A stretch of DNA of 64,000 nucleotides from Paeniglutamicibacter psychrophenolicus (GTDB taxonomy: Bacteria > Actinomycetota > Actinomycetes > Actinomycetales > Micrococcaceae), in contig NZ_JAGIOE010000001.1 in assembly GCF_017876575.1 (NCBI RefSeq), forward strand, positions 2,294,001-2,358,000, read 5' to 3'. The translations under genes and the position numbers were made by a program. The notes under the pieces are model-generated. The model was given only the letters and a program-made list of their open reading frames with translations, was not told the DNA's origin and ran no database searches. Numbering within the stretch: the first letter of the stretch is position 1; each line of letters opens with the position of its first letter. Shown here piece by piece: positions 1-7,892 of this stretch.

Positions 1-441
1 AGCTCCTGCAAGCCAAGAGCCAGCCTTCTTGTTGTTGTCGAACGGATCAATGAAGCCGCTGGCGCACTCAACACAAGTACGTTTTGTCACCTGCTTGATC
101 GGTTTCGTATCGTTCGTTTGGATCGTGTACTCAATGAGCGCGTAATAGTACTCGGCAAATGCCTTAATGCCAGCCTCTGATTTCTTCATTGCGGCATCCG
201 GCATCTTGGGGACCGGCCAATTCTTTGCCGGTCCCTTGGAACTAGAAGCTATCGGCTTTGGCGATGGTTTTGCCGTTGGGCTGGGAGATACGCTCGGAGA
301 AGAGGTGGAAGATGTAGCTGTGGGCGTCGAAGGTGAAATAGTGGGCTCGACAGGGTCGGCGTTACCGCCGCATCCTGCCGCTGCCAGCAGGAGCGCACCC
401 GAACTCAAGACGACGATGACTTTTCTGGTTTTCGCAAACAT
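1..441 (-). CDS. Putative lipoprotein, DUF6318-like (3' end outside window)
   Basis: An open frame of 147 codons runs from the ATG at 441 off the left edge, so the C-terminus is missing. Residues 1-24 form a lipoprotein signal peptide: basic MFAKTRK, a hydrophobic stretch, then the lipobox LAAAGC with the lipidated Cys near residue 24. A Ser/Thr/Pro-rich linker follows, then a domain with PKMPDAA, EYYYALIEY and CVECASG. That pattern resembles the actinobacterial DUF6318 lipoproteins, recalled without a search. It probably sits on the outer face of the membrane; function unknown. An in-frame stop lies three codons upstream, so the ATG is the first possible start, although I see no good ribosome binding site. 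Confidence 0.7.
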   Translation of the reverse strand, partial: MFAKTRKVIVVLSSGALLLAAAGCGGNADPVEPTISPSTPTATSSTSSPSVSPSPTAKPSPKPIASSSKGPAKNWPVPKMPDAAMKKSEAGIKAFAEYYYALIEYTIQTNDTKPIKQVTKRTCVECASGFIDPFDNNKKAGSWLAGA

Positions 442-536
442 GCCACTGGCCTACGATTCGGTCGGAGTCAATTAGCAGACATCCTAACCCCGTTCCAAGG
501 CCTTTGGGAGAGGTTGTCCACAGGCCAGGCTGGCCC

Positions 537-704
537 TCAGGGCTCCTGCTGTTGCTGGTTCATGGTCAGCAGGCTCTGTGCGATGGACAGCGTGGACAAC
601 GCCTGCACCGACTCCCACGATCCGGGCTTGAGTTTGGTCGCAACCTGGAGAGCTTGTTCGGCAAGCATTGCTGCAAGCTGGGCACGGGAATCCATATCGG
701 TCAT
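537..704 (-). CDS. Small hypothetical protein (55 aa)
   Basis: The start at 704 was chosen because AGGAG lies 7 bases upstream; a longer frame to 758 would read through the inverted repeat at 722-773. The product MTDMDSRAQLAAMLAEQALQ... is predicted to be one or two helices rich in Ala, Leu and Gln with a QQQQEP tail. It has no signal peptide or membrane segment and I recognise no family. It follows the DNA methyltransferase on the same strand, separated by a strong inverted repeat that may give it its own transcription unit. A TTGTCCACA site (514-522), similar to an actinobacterial DnaA box, lies just beyond the stop. Confidence 0.6.
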   Translation of the reverse strand: MTDMDSRAQLAAMLAEQALQVATKLKPGSWESVQALSTLSIAQSLLTMNQQQQEP

Positions 705-721
705 GATGATCACTCCTGAAA

Positions 722-773
722 ACACTGAACCCCAAGTCGCCTGGGGGATTCGAGACAACTTGGGGTTCAGTGT
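722..773. repeat. 16-bp perfect inverted repeat with 20-nt loop
   Basis: ACACTGAACCCCAAGT (722-737) is exactly complementary to ACTTGGGGTTCAGTGT (758-773). On the minus strand it lies between the methyltransferase stop (844) and the small gene (704) and is followed by a short TTTTC. It could end the methyltransferase transcript or act in the leader of the small gene. The arms are only about half GC, unlike the other terminators here. Confidence 0.7.
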
Positions 774-843
774 AGCGGCAGATCCAAGTGGTGGACATGT
801 CGGTCTCTCGACCGGCGACCAATTGCAGCCTGCGTGCGGGTGC

Positions 844-1785
844 TCAGTCTTCGAACGTGTCCAGGATCGTGGCCTTCGGGATGCGCTTGGTCATGACCGC
901 AATGGATTGCGGGTTCTCATCCACGCAGACGAAGCGGCGGCCCAGCGCCTGGGATACGGCCCCGGTGGTGCCGGAGCCGGCGAAGAAGTCCAGGACCCAG
1001 TCGCCTTCGCGCGAACTCGCGTTGATGATCCTGCGCAGGATGCCCTCGGGCTTCTGCGTCGGGTAACCGGTCTTTTCCTTGCCCGTGGGCGAGACGATGG
1101 TGTGCCACCAGACATCGGTGGGCAGCTTGCCGCGCTCGCGCTTCTCGGCGGTGACCAGCCCGGGGGCCATGTATGGCTCGCGGTCGACCTCCGCCGAATC
1201 GAAGTGGAAGGTCTTCGGGTTCTTCACGTACACCAGGATGTTGTCGTGCTTGGCCGGCCAGCGGGACTTGGCACGTGCGCCGTAGTCGTAGGCCCAGATG
1301 ATCTCGTTCAGGAACGACTCCCGGCCGAAGATCGCATCAAGCATGACCTTGGCATAGTGCACCTCGCGGTAGTCCAGGTGCACGTACAAGGTGCCGTCGT
1401 CGGCCAACAGCCGCCAGGCCTCGCGCAGGCGCGGTTCCAGGAAGGACCAGTAGTCGTCGAAGGCGTCGTCGTAGCTGTGCAGGTCCCCGCGCAGGGTGGA
1501 GTAGCTCCGGCCCTGGAAGCCGACCCGGTCGCCCTCGCCGGCGGCCGCGCGGACCGCCGTGGTGACCTGGCGCTTTTGCGTACGCCCGGTGTTGAACGGG
1601 GGATCGACGTAGATCAAGGTGAATGATTCGTCCGGAAGCGTCGGTAGGAACGCAGCGTTTTCCGCGTGGACGATCAGGTTGGGCCCCGCGGGATCCCAGG
1701 CGGTGGCTGGGGATGCAGCGGCGGGCCCATCGGTCTCCTGGGTAGGATCGGCGATGGGCCCGTCGGGAATGCTGGTCAACGTCAT
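844..1785 (-). CDS. Site-specific DNA methyltransferase, beta-type amino-MTase
   Basis: A 313-aa methyltransferase expected to transfer a methyl group from S-adenosylmethionine to an exocyclic amino group of adenine or cytosine in DNA. The catalytic motif IV YVDPPFNTGR (about residues 59-68) comes before the SAM-binding motif I DFFAGSGTTG (about 265-274), the order of the beta class. KTGYPTQKPEGILRRI just before motif I is typical of this family. No restriction endonuclease or specificity subunit is adjacent, so it appears to be an orphan. The next gene upstream is a DEAD-box helicase, 19 bases away on the same strand and possibly cotranscribed. Target sequence cannot be read from the protein. 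Confidence 0.88.
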   Translation of the reverse strand: MTLTSIPDGPIADPTQETDGPAAASPATAWDPAGPNLIVHAENAAFLPTLPDESFTLIYVDPPFNTGRTQKRQVTTAVRAAAGEGDRVGFQGRSYSTLRGDLHSYDDAFDDYWSFLEPRLREAWRLLADDGTLYVHLDYREVHYAKVMLDAIFGRESFLNEIIWAYDYGARAKSRWPAKHDNILVYVKNPKTFHFDSAEVDREPYMAPGLVTAEKRERGKLPTDVWWHTIVSPTGKEKTGYPTQKPEGILRRIINASSREGDWVLDFFAGSGTTGAVSQALGRRFVCVDENPQSIAVMTKRIPKATILDTFED

Positions 1786-1804
1786 CTAGTGGCTGGGCGT
1801 CAAT

Positions 1805-3493
1805 CTACTCGGCGTCGTTGTTGGTCACGACTTCGCCGTCGCTGCGGCGGGTGCGGGTGCGGCTGCGGGTGCGGGCCGGGCGATCGGCGGCGGCAGCGGA
1901 CTGCTCCCCGGAATCGGCGGCGACGGCCGTTTCGCGGTGGCGTTCGCCCTCGCGGGCAGGGCGGTCCGAACGGCCGCGGGAATGGCCGTGGCGTCCGCCG
2001 CGCTCACCGCTGTTGCTGCGTTCCGAACGGTCCGAGCGCTCTCCGCGTCGCCCGCCCTCGGAAGAACGGCCGCCGGAACGCGGGGCGTTCTTCTTGCCGG
2101 TCTCGCCCAGGTCCTCGAGCTTCTCGCCGGCCAGGCCCTCGAGCTTGCGCGCGTGGCGCGGCAGGCGGCCCTTGGTGCCGGCCGGGATGTTCAGGTCCGC
2201 ATAGAGGTGCGGGGAGGAGGAGTACGTTTCGACCGGGTCGGTGACGTTCAGGCCCAGGGCCTTGTTGATCAGGCCCCAGCGCGGGACGTCTTCCCAGTCA
2301 ACGAAGGTGACCGCGGTGCCCTTGTTGCCGGCGCGGCCGGTGCGGCCCACGCGGTGCAGGTAGGTCTTCTCGTCTTCCGGGCACTGCAGGTTGATCACGT
2401 GGGTGACGTCGTCCACATCGATGCCGCGGGCTGCGACGTCGGTGGCGACCAAAACGTCGACCTTGTTGTTGCGGAAGGCGCGCAGCGCCTGCTCGCGGGC
2501 GCCCTGGCCCAGGTCGCCGTGCATGGCGCCGGCGGCGAACCCGCGATCGATCAGCTCGTCGGTCAGCTTGGCCGCGGAGCGCTTGGTCTTGGTGAAGATG
2601 ATGGTCCGGCCGCGGCCCTCGGCCTGCAGGATGCGGGCGACGACCTCGTCCTTGTCCAGCTGGTGGGCGCGGTAGACGACCTGGCGGATGTCCTTCTTGG
2701 TGATCGAGTCGTCGTCCGGATCCGCGGCGCGGATGTGCGTCGGCTTGGTCATGTAGCGGCGGGCCATCGCGATGACCGGGCCGGGCATGGTGGCCGAGAA
2801 AAGCATGGTCTGGCGGATCGCCGGGGTGGCGGCCAGCAGCGTCTCGACGTCGGGCAGGAAGCCCAGGTCAAGCATCTCGTCGGCCTCGTCGAGGATCACG
2901 ATGCGCACGTTCTTCAGGTTCAGGTGGCGCTGGCGGTGCAGGTCGATCAGGCGCCCGGGGGTGCCGACCACGATCTCGACGCCGTTGTTCAGCTGCTCGA
3001 TCTGCGGCTCGTAGGCACGGCCGCCGTAGATCGTGGCGATGCGGGCGTTGCGCTTGGTGGCTGCCTTGGCGATGTCGGTGGCGACCTGGACCGCGAGTTC
3101 GCGGGTCGGTGCAACGATCAGGGCCTGCGGGGCGCCGGGGGCCGGGAGCTTGTCGTAGCCCTCGTCGTCGGGGCCGATCACGCGCTGCAGCGCGGGAATG
3201 CCGAAGCCGAAGGTCTTGCCGGTGCCGGTCTTGGCCTGGCCGATGATGTCGTGCCCGCCCAGTGCAACCGGGAGGGTCATCGACTGGATGGGGAAGGGGT
3301 GGATGATCCCGGCGTCCGTCAGGGACTCGACGATGTCGGCGCGCACGCCGAAGTCGGCGAAGGTCAGCTGCGGGATTTCGTGCGGGGTTTCATCGGTGGA
3401 CAGGGATTCTTCGATGTCCACTGCCTCAGACGCCGAATCGGCGGTGAGCTGGTGTTCTGTATTCAACACAGGGGGTCTCATTCGTTTAGGCAC
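1805..3493 (-). CDS. DEAD-box ATP-dependent RNA helicase
   Basis: A 562-aa RNA helicase that unwinds structured RNA using ATP. Motifs in order: Q-motif region PFPIQ (66-70), Walker A AKTGTGKT (87-94), PTREL (129-133), TPGR (178-181), DEAD (202-205), SAT (233-235), and in the second RecA domain HRVGRTGRAG. After about residue 450 comes an Arg/Gly/Ser/Glu-rich tail with RGG-like and RSR repeats, probably an RNA-binding extension as in RhlE/CsdA-type helicases. Start: GTG at 3493 is the longest option and ATG at 3481 (MRPPVLN) is equally possible; neither has a clear ribosome binding site. The 280-base gap upstream holds a CCCCG/CGGGG hairpin at 3522-3538. Confidence 0.93.
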   Translation of the reverse strand: MPKRMRPPVLNTEHQLTADSASEAVDIEESLSTDETPHEIPQLTFADFGVRADIVESLTDAGIIHPFPIQSMTLPVALGGHDIIGQAKTGTGKTFGFGIPALQRVIGPDDEGYDKLPAPGAPQALIVAPTRELAVQVATDIAKAATKRNARIATIYGGRAYEPQIEQLNNGVEIVVGTPGRLIDLHRQRHLNLKNVRIVILDEADEMLDLGFLPDVETLLAATPAIRQTMLFSATMPGPVIAMARRYMTKPTHIRAADPDDDSITKKDIRQVVYRAHQLDKDEVVARILQAEGRGRTIIFTKTKRSAAKLTDELIDRGFAAGAMHGDLGQGAREQALRAFRNNKVDVLVATDVAARGIDVDDVTHVINLQCPEDEKTYLHRVGRTGRAGNKGTAVTFVDWEDVPRWGLINKALGLNVTDPVETYSSSPHLYADLNIPAGTKGRLPRHARKLEGLAGEKLEDLGETGKKNAPRSGGRSSEGGRRGERSDRSERSNSGERGGRHGHSRGRSDRPAREGERHRETAVAADSGEQSAAAADRPARTRSRTRTRRSDGEVVTNNDAE

Positions 3494-3735
3494 TTTAGGA
3501 GAGGGGTGCTCGACGACCGTCCCCGTGAATACCGGGGAAGAGGGGTCGGAGGTCCACCACTATCGGGGTGCTTCCAGCGGAGCCGATCGCAGGCTTAGCT
3601 AGCGGTCAAGTGGATCTGACCACGTGGGGCGCGGAAGTCGCTGGGTAATCCCGCATGAATTCTTTTCAAGGTACGCGACCGGGCATCCTTGTATACCGTT
3701 CAAGCATATCGTGGACCCGATGAAAATACGGTATT

Positions 3736-3760
3736 GCCCGCCCCGACCGCTTGGGCGGGC
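3736..3760 (-). terminator. GC-rich hairpin after the RNB gene
   Basis: GCCCGCCC (3736-3743) pairs with GGGCGGGC (3753-3760) around a 9-nt loop. It lies 14 bases past the stop of the RNB-domain gene in its direction of transcription, followed by a modest T-rich stretch (ACCGTATTTTC). A likely terminator; the rest of 3494-3735 holds no gene I can support. Confidence 0.5.
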
Positions 3761-3773
3761 CTTCGGCGGGAAG

Positions 3774-5225
3774 CTAGGCACCCACGATGCGGAAGAGCAC
3801 CTTGCGGCTGGCCAGGTCGGCATGCACCAGTTCCACCTCGACGTGCACCCCGGCCTGCGCGCTGCCCTCGAACGGAGCCATGACGGCGGGGGATTCCAGC
3901 TGCAGGGTCCCCAGCGAGCGGTGGTTGCCGTTGGAGGACTCCTCGGAACCGGTCAGTGTCACCGCGCGGAAGCGTTCGCCCACGCGGTGGGCCAGCGAGG
4001 CGGCCTCCACGGTGTCGATGGCAGCGCGTTCGATCTTGTTCACCACGCGGTTCGAGTCGTTCATCAGATCCGGCAGGGTGGGCAGCACCTCGCGAAGTCC
4101 CCGGGGCACTTCCTGGCCGGTGACCGCGTAGGAGCAGACCAGCAGCGCGAAGCGGTCCACCAGCCGGCGCAACGGGGCAGTGGTGTGCGCGTAGGGTGCG
4201 GCGATGGCGGCCTGGACGGTGTCCGGGGGCAGTTCGCCGTCGATCGCGGTGTACGTGGCCCCGCGAAACAGGCTGGTGGCCTGGTGCATCAGGGCAAGCT
4301 GCCGCGGATCGGCCAGGTCCAGCGAGCGCAGGAACTCGCCATAGGGCTGGGTCGGCTCCCACGTGGTGCCCAGCGCCTTGGCCTGGAGCCGGAAGATGTT
4401 GATGTCCTTCTGGGCAGGGGCGGGCATGGTGCGCAGCAGCCCGACCTTGGCCTCGAGCATGATGCGGGCCGCCTCCATTCCGGTCATCAGGGAGATCTGC
4501 GCGTTCCAGTCCTCCACCGGCAGTGGGGCATCGGAGACGATCTTGTAGGTGCCATCGATGCATTCGACCTCCTGGGAGGGGATGCGCAGGGAGGCCCCGC
4601 CGCGGGCCCGTTCCAGTTCGATGCGCTTGAGCCCGATCTCGCGCAGCAATTGCAGCATCTCGGTGGCCGTTCCCGCATCGAGGGACTCCTGGACGCCGAC
4701 GTAGCTGAGCTTCTCCCGGCTGCGGACGATGGCCCGCTGCAGGCCGGTGTCGGTGACCGCGCCTTCGGCATCGAGGGTGAAGGTCCACAGGTAGGCGCTG
4801 CGGTCCTGGTTCGGCAGCAGCGAACCGGCGTCCTCGCTGATGGATTCGGGATGCAGCGAGATCCGCCGGTGCGGCAGGTACACGGTCTGGCCGCGCAGTC
4901 TGGTCTCCGCGTCGAGGATGCCGCCCAGGGCCACGAAGCCGGGCACATCGGCGATCGCATAGTGCACCAGGTAGCCCTCGCCGCTGCGCGAGAGGTGCAG
5001 GGCCTGGTCCAGGTCGGTGGAGCTGGCCGGGTCGATGGTGACCAGCTCGATCCCGCGCTTGTCGATGGGCGGCAGCTCGAAGCCCGCGATGGCGCGCTCG
5101 GCTTCCTCCAGCACCTCGGCCGGGAATTCGGAACGAACCTCGAACTCCGTTTCCAGGGCCTTGAGGGCCTGGGCCAGTGCGGTGCTTCGGGCCTCGGGGG
5201 TCAATGCGATGTATTGGTGGCTCAC
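3774..5225 (-). CDS. RNB-domain ribonuclease (RNase II/R family)
   Basis: About 483 aa, shorter than RNase II or RNase R because the flanking S1 domain is reduced. The catalytic signature IDPASSTDLDQAL (residues 64-76) matches the RNB active site. Compared with E. coli RNase II Asp201/207/209/210, the first three acidic residues are present (D65, D71, D73) and the fourth is Gln (Q74). The RNB core continues with YLPHRRISLHPESIS and PYAHTTAPLRRLVDR. Likely role: 3'-5' degradation of RNA in the cytoplasm. GTG at 5225 (VSHQYIAL) fits better than the upstream in-frame codons, which overlap the divergent promoter region. It is divergent from the ferritin-fold gene. Confidence 0.85.
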   Translation of the reverse strand: MSHQYIALTPEARSTALAQALKALETEFEVRSEFPAEVLEEAERAIAGFELPPIDKRGIELVTIDPASSTDLDQALHLSRSGEGYLVHYAIADVPGFVALGGILDAETRLRGQTVYLPHRRISLHPESISEDAGSLLPNQDRSAYLWTFTLDAEGAVTDTGLQRAIVRSREKLSYVGVQESLDAGTATEMLQLLREIGLKRIELERARGGASLRIPSQEVECIDGTYKIVSDAPLPVEDWNAQISLMTGMEAARIMLEAKVGLLRTMPAPAQKDINIFRLQAKALGTTWEPTQPYGEFLRSLDLADPRQLALMHQATSLFRGATYTAIDGELPPDTVQAAIAAPYAHTTAPLRRLVDRFALLVCSYAVTGQEVPRGLREVLPTLPDLMNDSNRVVNKIERAAIDTVEAASLAHRVGERFRAVTLTGSEESSNGNHRSLGTLQLESPAVMAPFEGSAQAGVHVEVELVHADLASRKVLFRIVGA

Positions 5226-5301
5226 AACGCCAGCATAACCACCCGGCCGCTTCCGTGGCATCGACGTGCCGCGCGTGTTGGGCCCCGAGTACGCTGAACC
5301 C

Positions 5302-5982
5302 ATGACCAAAACACCCTTGACCTATGGTTCGGCGGCCGCCGCCGACGACGCGGAGCTGGCCCTGATGGGGCTGATCGCCTACCAGGAACTCACGGCCTTC
5401 GAGCACCTGTCCTCCGATGCGCGCCTGTCGCCGACCCTGGTGGACCGCGAAACCCTGGGCCGCTTCGCCGTGAAGGAGTTCGGGCACTTCGAGATGGTGC
5501 GCGAGCGCATTGCCGAGCGCGGACTGGACCCGCAGGAGGTCATCGAGCCGTTCATGGCCTCGCTGGACGAAATGCACAGGCGGACCAAGCCGGGGGACTG
5601 GTACGAGTCCCTGACAAAGGTGTATGTGATCGACGGGGTCGCCGCGGACTTCTACGCGCTGATTGCCTCCGGACTGGAACCCGAGGTGCGCACCCTGGTG
5701 CACGAGGTCAAGACGTCGCAGGCGAACACCGAATGGTTGCGTGAGCGGCTGCAGCTGGCCATCACCGACCGTCCCGAGCGGGCCTCGCGCCTGGCACTCT
5801 GGGGCCGGCGGCTGCTGGGAGAGGCGCTGACCCAGGCCAGGGAGATCGGCGAGAAATACGACTACTGGGGCGCCCTGCAGCTTGAGGGCCCCGACGGCCG
5901 CGGACAGGAAATGACGCGGCTCTTTGCCCGGCTGGTGGAGAACCACTCGCGGCGCATGCGCCAGCTGGGCATGACCGCCTGA
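5302..5982 (+). CDS. Ferritin-like fold protein, MiaE-type
   Basis: 226 aa, mostly alpha-helical. Helices carry ELTAFEHLSSDA, FAVKEFGHFEMVRERI and ENHSRRMRQLG, with ExxxH-like pairs expected to hold a di-iron centre. The closest family I recognise is the actinobacterial MiaE-like group; MiaE itself hydroxylates the ms2i6A nucleotide next to the tRNA anticodon. Whether this homologue modifies tRNA is not known from the sequence. ATG 5302 is used because upstream codons lie in the 76-base intergenic region. Its neighbours (RNB nuclease, DEAD helicase) fit RNA metabolism, but that is only context. Confidence 0.78.
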   Translation: MTKTPLTYGSAAAADDAELALMGLIAYQELTAFEHLSSDARLSPTLVDRETLGRFAVKEFGHFEMVRERIAERGLDPQEVIEPFMASLDEMHRRTKPGDWYESLTKVYVIDGVAADFYALIASGLEPEVRTLVHEVKTSQANTEWLRERLQLAITDRPERASRLALWGRRLLGEALTQAREIGEKYDYWGALQLEGPDGRGQEMTRLFARLVENHSRRMRQLGMTA

Positions 5983-6061
5983 GTCTGCCGGCCCGGGTCC
6001 CGCCGACCTGCTTCGGGCCCCGCGCCGTGCCGACTGCCCGCGCCGGGGCAAACACCGACCA

Positions 6062-6778
6062 ATGACAGCACCACAAGAAACGAGAACCACCACCATGGGC
6101 CTTGACAAGGACTCACCCACCCGCGTCCTGACCGACTACGAGATCGCCAGGGCGCTGAAGGAACTGCCGTCGTGGAGGAAGCGGGAAGGATCGCTGGTCT
6201 GCGCCTGGACGTTCCCGGGCACCCGGGAAGCCGTCGACTTCCTGGCGCTGGTGGCCGAGGCCGCCGAGCACCAGGGCCACCACCCGGATGTCGACTGGCG
6301 GGCGAGCGCCATCTTCCTTCGTACCACCTCCCATGATGTGGGCGACGAAATCACCCTGCGAGATGTGGCCCTGGCGTCGCTGCTGGAATTCGCCGCCACC
6401 GACTCGGGCGCCGTCGCGGTGCCCCATCGCCACCAGGACGTCGACCTCGGCATCGAGACGCAGGATCCGGCCAAGCTGGAGGACTTCTGGATCGGCGTCA
6501 TGGGCTACCGCAAGGGACGCGACGGGTTCCTGGTGGATCCCGAGGGACGCAACCCGCGGATCCGGCTGGAGGGCACGGCAACGCCAAGCGCCAACCGCAT
6601 CCACGTCGAGAAGTTCATGTCCCATTCCGGGCTCGAGGCGCTCCAGGAGGCACTTCAGCCGCATGCAGGTGCCGGGGACCGGACCCACGCACCGGCCCTG
6701 AGCATCTACACGGATGCCGACGGCAACCGCGTGGGCCTGAACACCGAGCAGCGGGACGAACCTCCGGCGTTCCAGTAG
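6062..6778 (+). CDS. Pterin-4a-carbinolamine dehydratase fused to a glyoxalase-like domain
   Basis: Residues about 20-110 form a pterin-4a-carbinolamine dehydratase domain with EHQGHHPDVDW and TTSHDVGDEITLRD, matching the family's HHP...TH...LT.D pattern. This enzyme recycles oxidised tetrahydrobiopterin after aromatic amino acid hydroxylation and can act as a cofactor for transcription factors. Residues about 125-238 form a second, VOC/glyoxalase-like domain (HRHQDVDLGIETQDPAKLEDFW...). No aromatic amino acid hydroxylase lies nearby, so the substrate is unclear. ATG 6062 is the longest start; ATG 6095 (MGLDKDS) is possible. A strong hairpin follows the gene. Confidence 0.8.
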   Translation: MTAPQETRTTTMGLDKDSPTRVLTDYEIARALKELPSWRKREGSLVCAWTFPGTREAVDFLALVAEAAEHQGHHPDVDWRASAIFLRTTSHDVGDEITLRDVALASLLEFAATDSGAVAVPHRHQDVDLGIETQDPAKLEDFWIGVMGYRKGRDGFLVDPEGRNPRIRLEGTATPSANRIHVEKFMSHSGLEALQEALQPHAGAGDRTHAPALSIYTDADGNRVGLNTEQRDEPPAFQ

Positions 6779-6796
6779 CCGCACGGAGGGGTTAAA

Positions 6797-6836
6797 CAGG
6801 TGGGGGAGGGACGGTTGCCCGTTCCTCCCCCACCTG
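6797..6836. terminator. Bidirectional terminator, 18-bp stem
   Basis: CAGGTGGGGGAGGGACGG (6797-6814) pairs with 6819-6836 over 18 positions (one G-U) with loop TTGC. It sits between two convergent genes and can end both transcripts. Confidence 0.85.
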
Positions 6837-6852
6837 CCTGGTGACTCAGTGC

Positions 6853-7074
6853 CTAATGGGCGAAGCCCACGCGGCGTGCTTCCTCGACACCGATCTCGAC
6901 ATACGCGATGCCCGCGACGGGCACCAGCATGAGCTTGCCCTTGGAGTCGGTGAGGCGAAGTTCCCCGCCTGCCGCCAGTGCGTCGGAAACGCGTTTGGCC
7001 AACTCCTCGGCATCCTCGGCGGACTCGATCACGATCTCGCGGGCAACATTCTGAATTCCAATGCGAACGTCCAT
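6853..7074 (-). CDS. DUF3107 family protein
   Basis: A 73-aa protein, MDVRIGIQNVAREIVIESAE..., matching the short actinobacterial DUF3107 family (length and the MDVRIGIQN and GGELRLTDSKG segments fit from memory). It is predicted to be a compact alpha/beta protein without signal or membrane segment; function unknown. ATG 7074 was chosen because AAGG lies 7-10 bases upstream and the family starts here. It is 71 bases downstream of the TetR-family gene on the same strand and ends at a strong bidirectional terminator. Confidence 0.85.
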   Translation of the reverse strand: MDVRIGIQNVAREIVIESAEDAEELAKRVSDALAAGGELRLTDSKGKLMLVPVAGIAYVEIGVEEARRVGFAH

Positions 7075-7145
7075 GGTGGCCTTCCTGGTTTGTTGCATGT
7101 GCCGGAGCCCGGTGGCGCCGACCAACATCTAGTGTCGAATTTACG

Positions 7146-7766
7146 TCAGGATTCCTTGGGGAATCGACCGATTCCGCGCCAAGCTAAACGCGAGACCAGA
7201 TCGCTGGCCTCTTCCATGGACACCTCGTCGGCCATATCCACCCAGTAGCGCGCCGAGACCTGGGCCATCCCGGCCATGGCCCGGCCCATCAGCAGGGCCT
7301 GTGCCGGGGGAAGCCTGGTGTCCTCGGCCACCACGTCGGCGATGCGGCCGGCGAACTTCGCGTTGAACGCCTCGATGCGCCCGCCGATCAACTCGTCGTT
7401 GAGCAGGTCGGATTCGAAGATCAGCCGAAACGCCTGCGAATCCCTGGAAATGTACTCGTAGTAGGCGCGAATCGTGGCGCCCACCCGCAACTTGTTGTCG
7501 GTGGTGGAATTGATGGCCTGCTGCAATAGTGCGCTGAACTCGTCCATGTGCGCATCGAGCAGCGCGACATACAGCTCCCGCTTGCCCGGGAAGTGCTGGT
7601 ACAGCACCGGCTTGGACACCTCGGCGACCTCGGCGATCTCATCCATCGAGGCCCCGTGGAAGCCGTGGGCCACAAAGACCTGGTGGGCCGCGTTGAGCAG
7701 CTGGCGGCGACGGGCCTCGCGCGGCATCCGTTGCGTCCGGCCGCCGCGGCTTGGGGGAGTAGTCAC
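7146..7766 (-). CDS. TetR/AcrR-family transcriptional regulator
   Basis: 206 aa. The N-terminal helix-turn-helix spans about residues 20-65 (RQLLNAAHQVFVAHGFHGAS, then AEVAEVSKPVLYQHFPGKRE), typical of TetR repressors. The remainder is a helical ligand-binding domain. It probably represses its own gene and a neighbour. GTG 7766 is used; the overlapping ATG at 7768 runs straight into TGA. AAGGG lies about 8 bases upstream of the GTG. It is divergent from moeZ with about 126 bases between them; DUF3107 follows it. The ligand is unknown. Confidence 0.92.
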   Translation of the reverse strand: MTTPPSRGGRTQRMPREARRRQLLNAAHQVFVAHGFHGASMDEIAEVAEVSKPVLYQHFPGKRELYVALLDAHMDEFSALLQQAINSTTDNKLRVGATIRAYYEYISRDSQAFRLIFESDLLNDELIGGRIEAFNAKFAGRIADVVAEDTRLPPAQALLMGRAMAGMAQVSARYWVDMADEVSMEEASDLVSRLAWRGIGRFPKES

Positions 7767-7892
7767 ATCGGCCCTTTCGCGAAAGCTCGCCGCCCGAATC
7801 GAAAACGGGCGACATTCCGCACAAGTCTACTCTTGGGTAACGACGGATGCCGGACCGGCGCCAACGCGCCGCACAAGCATTATGGTGAATAC

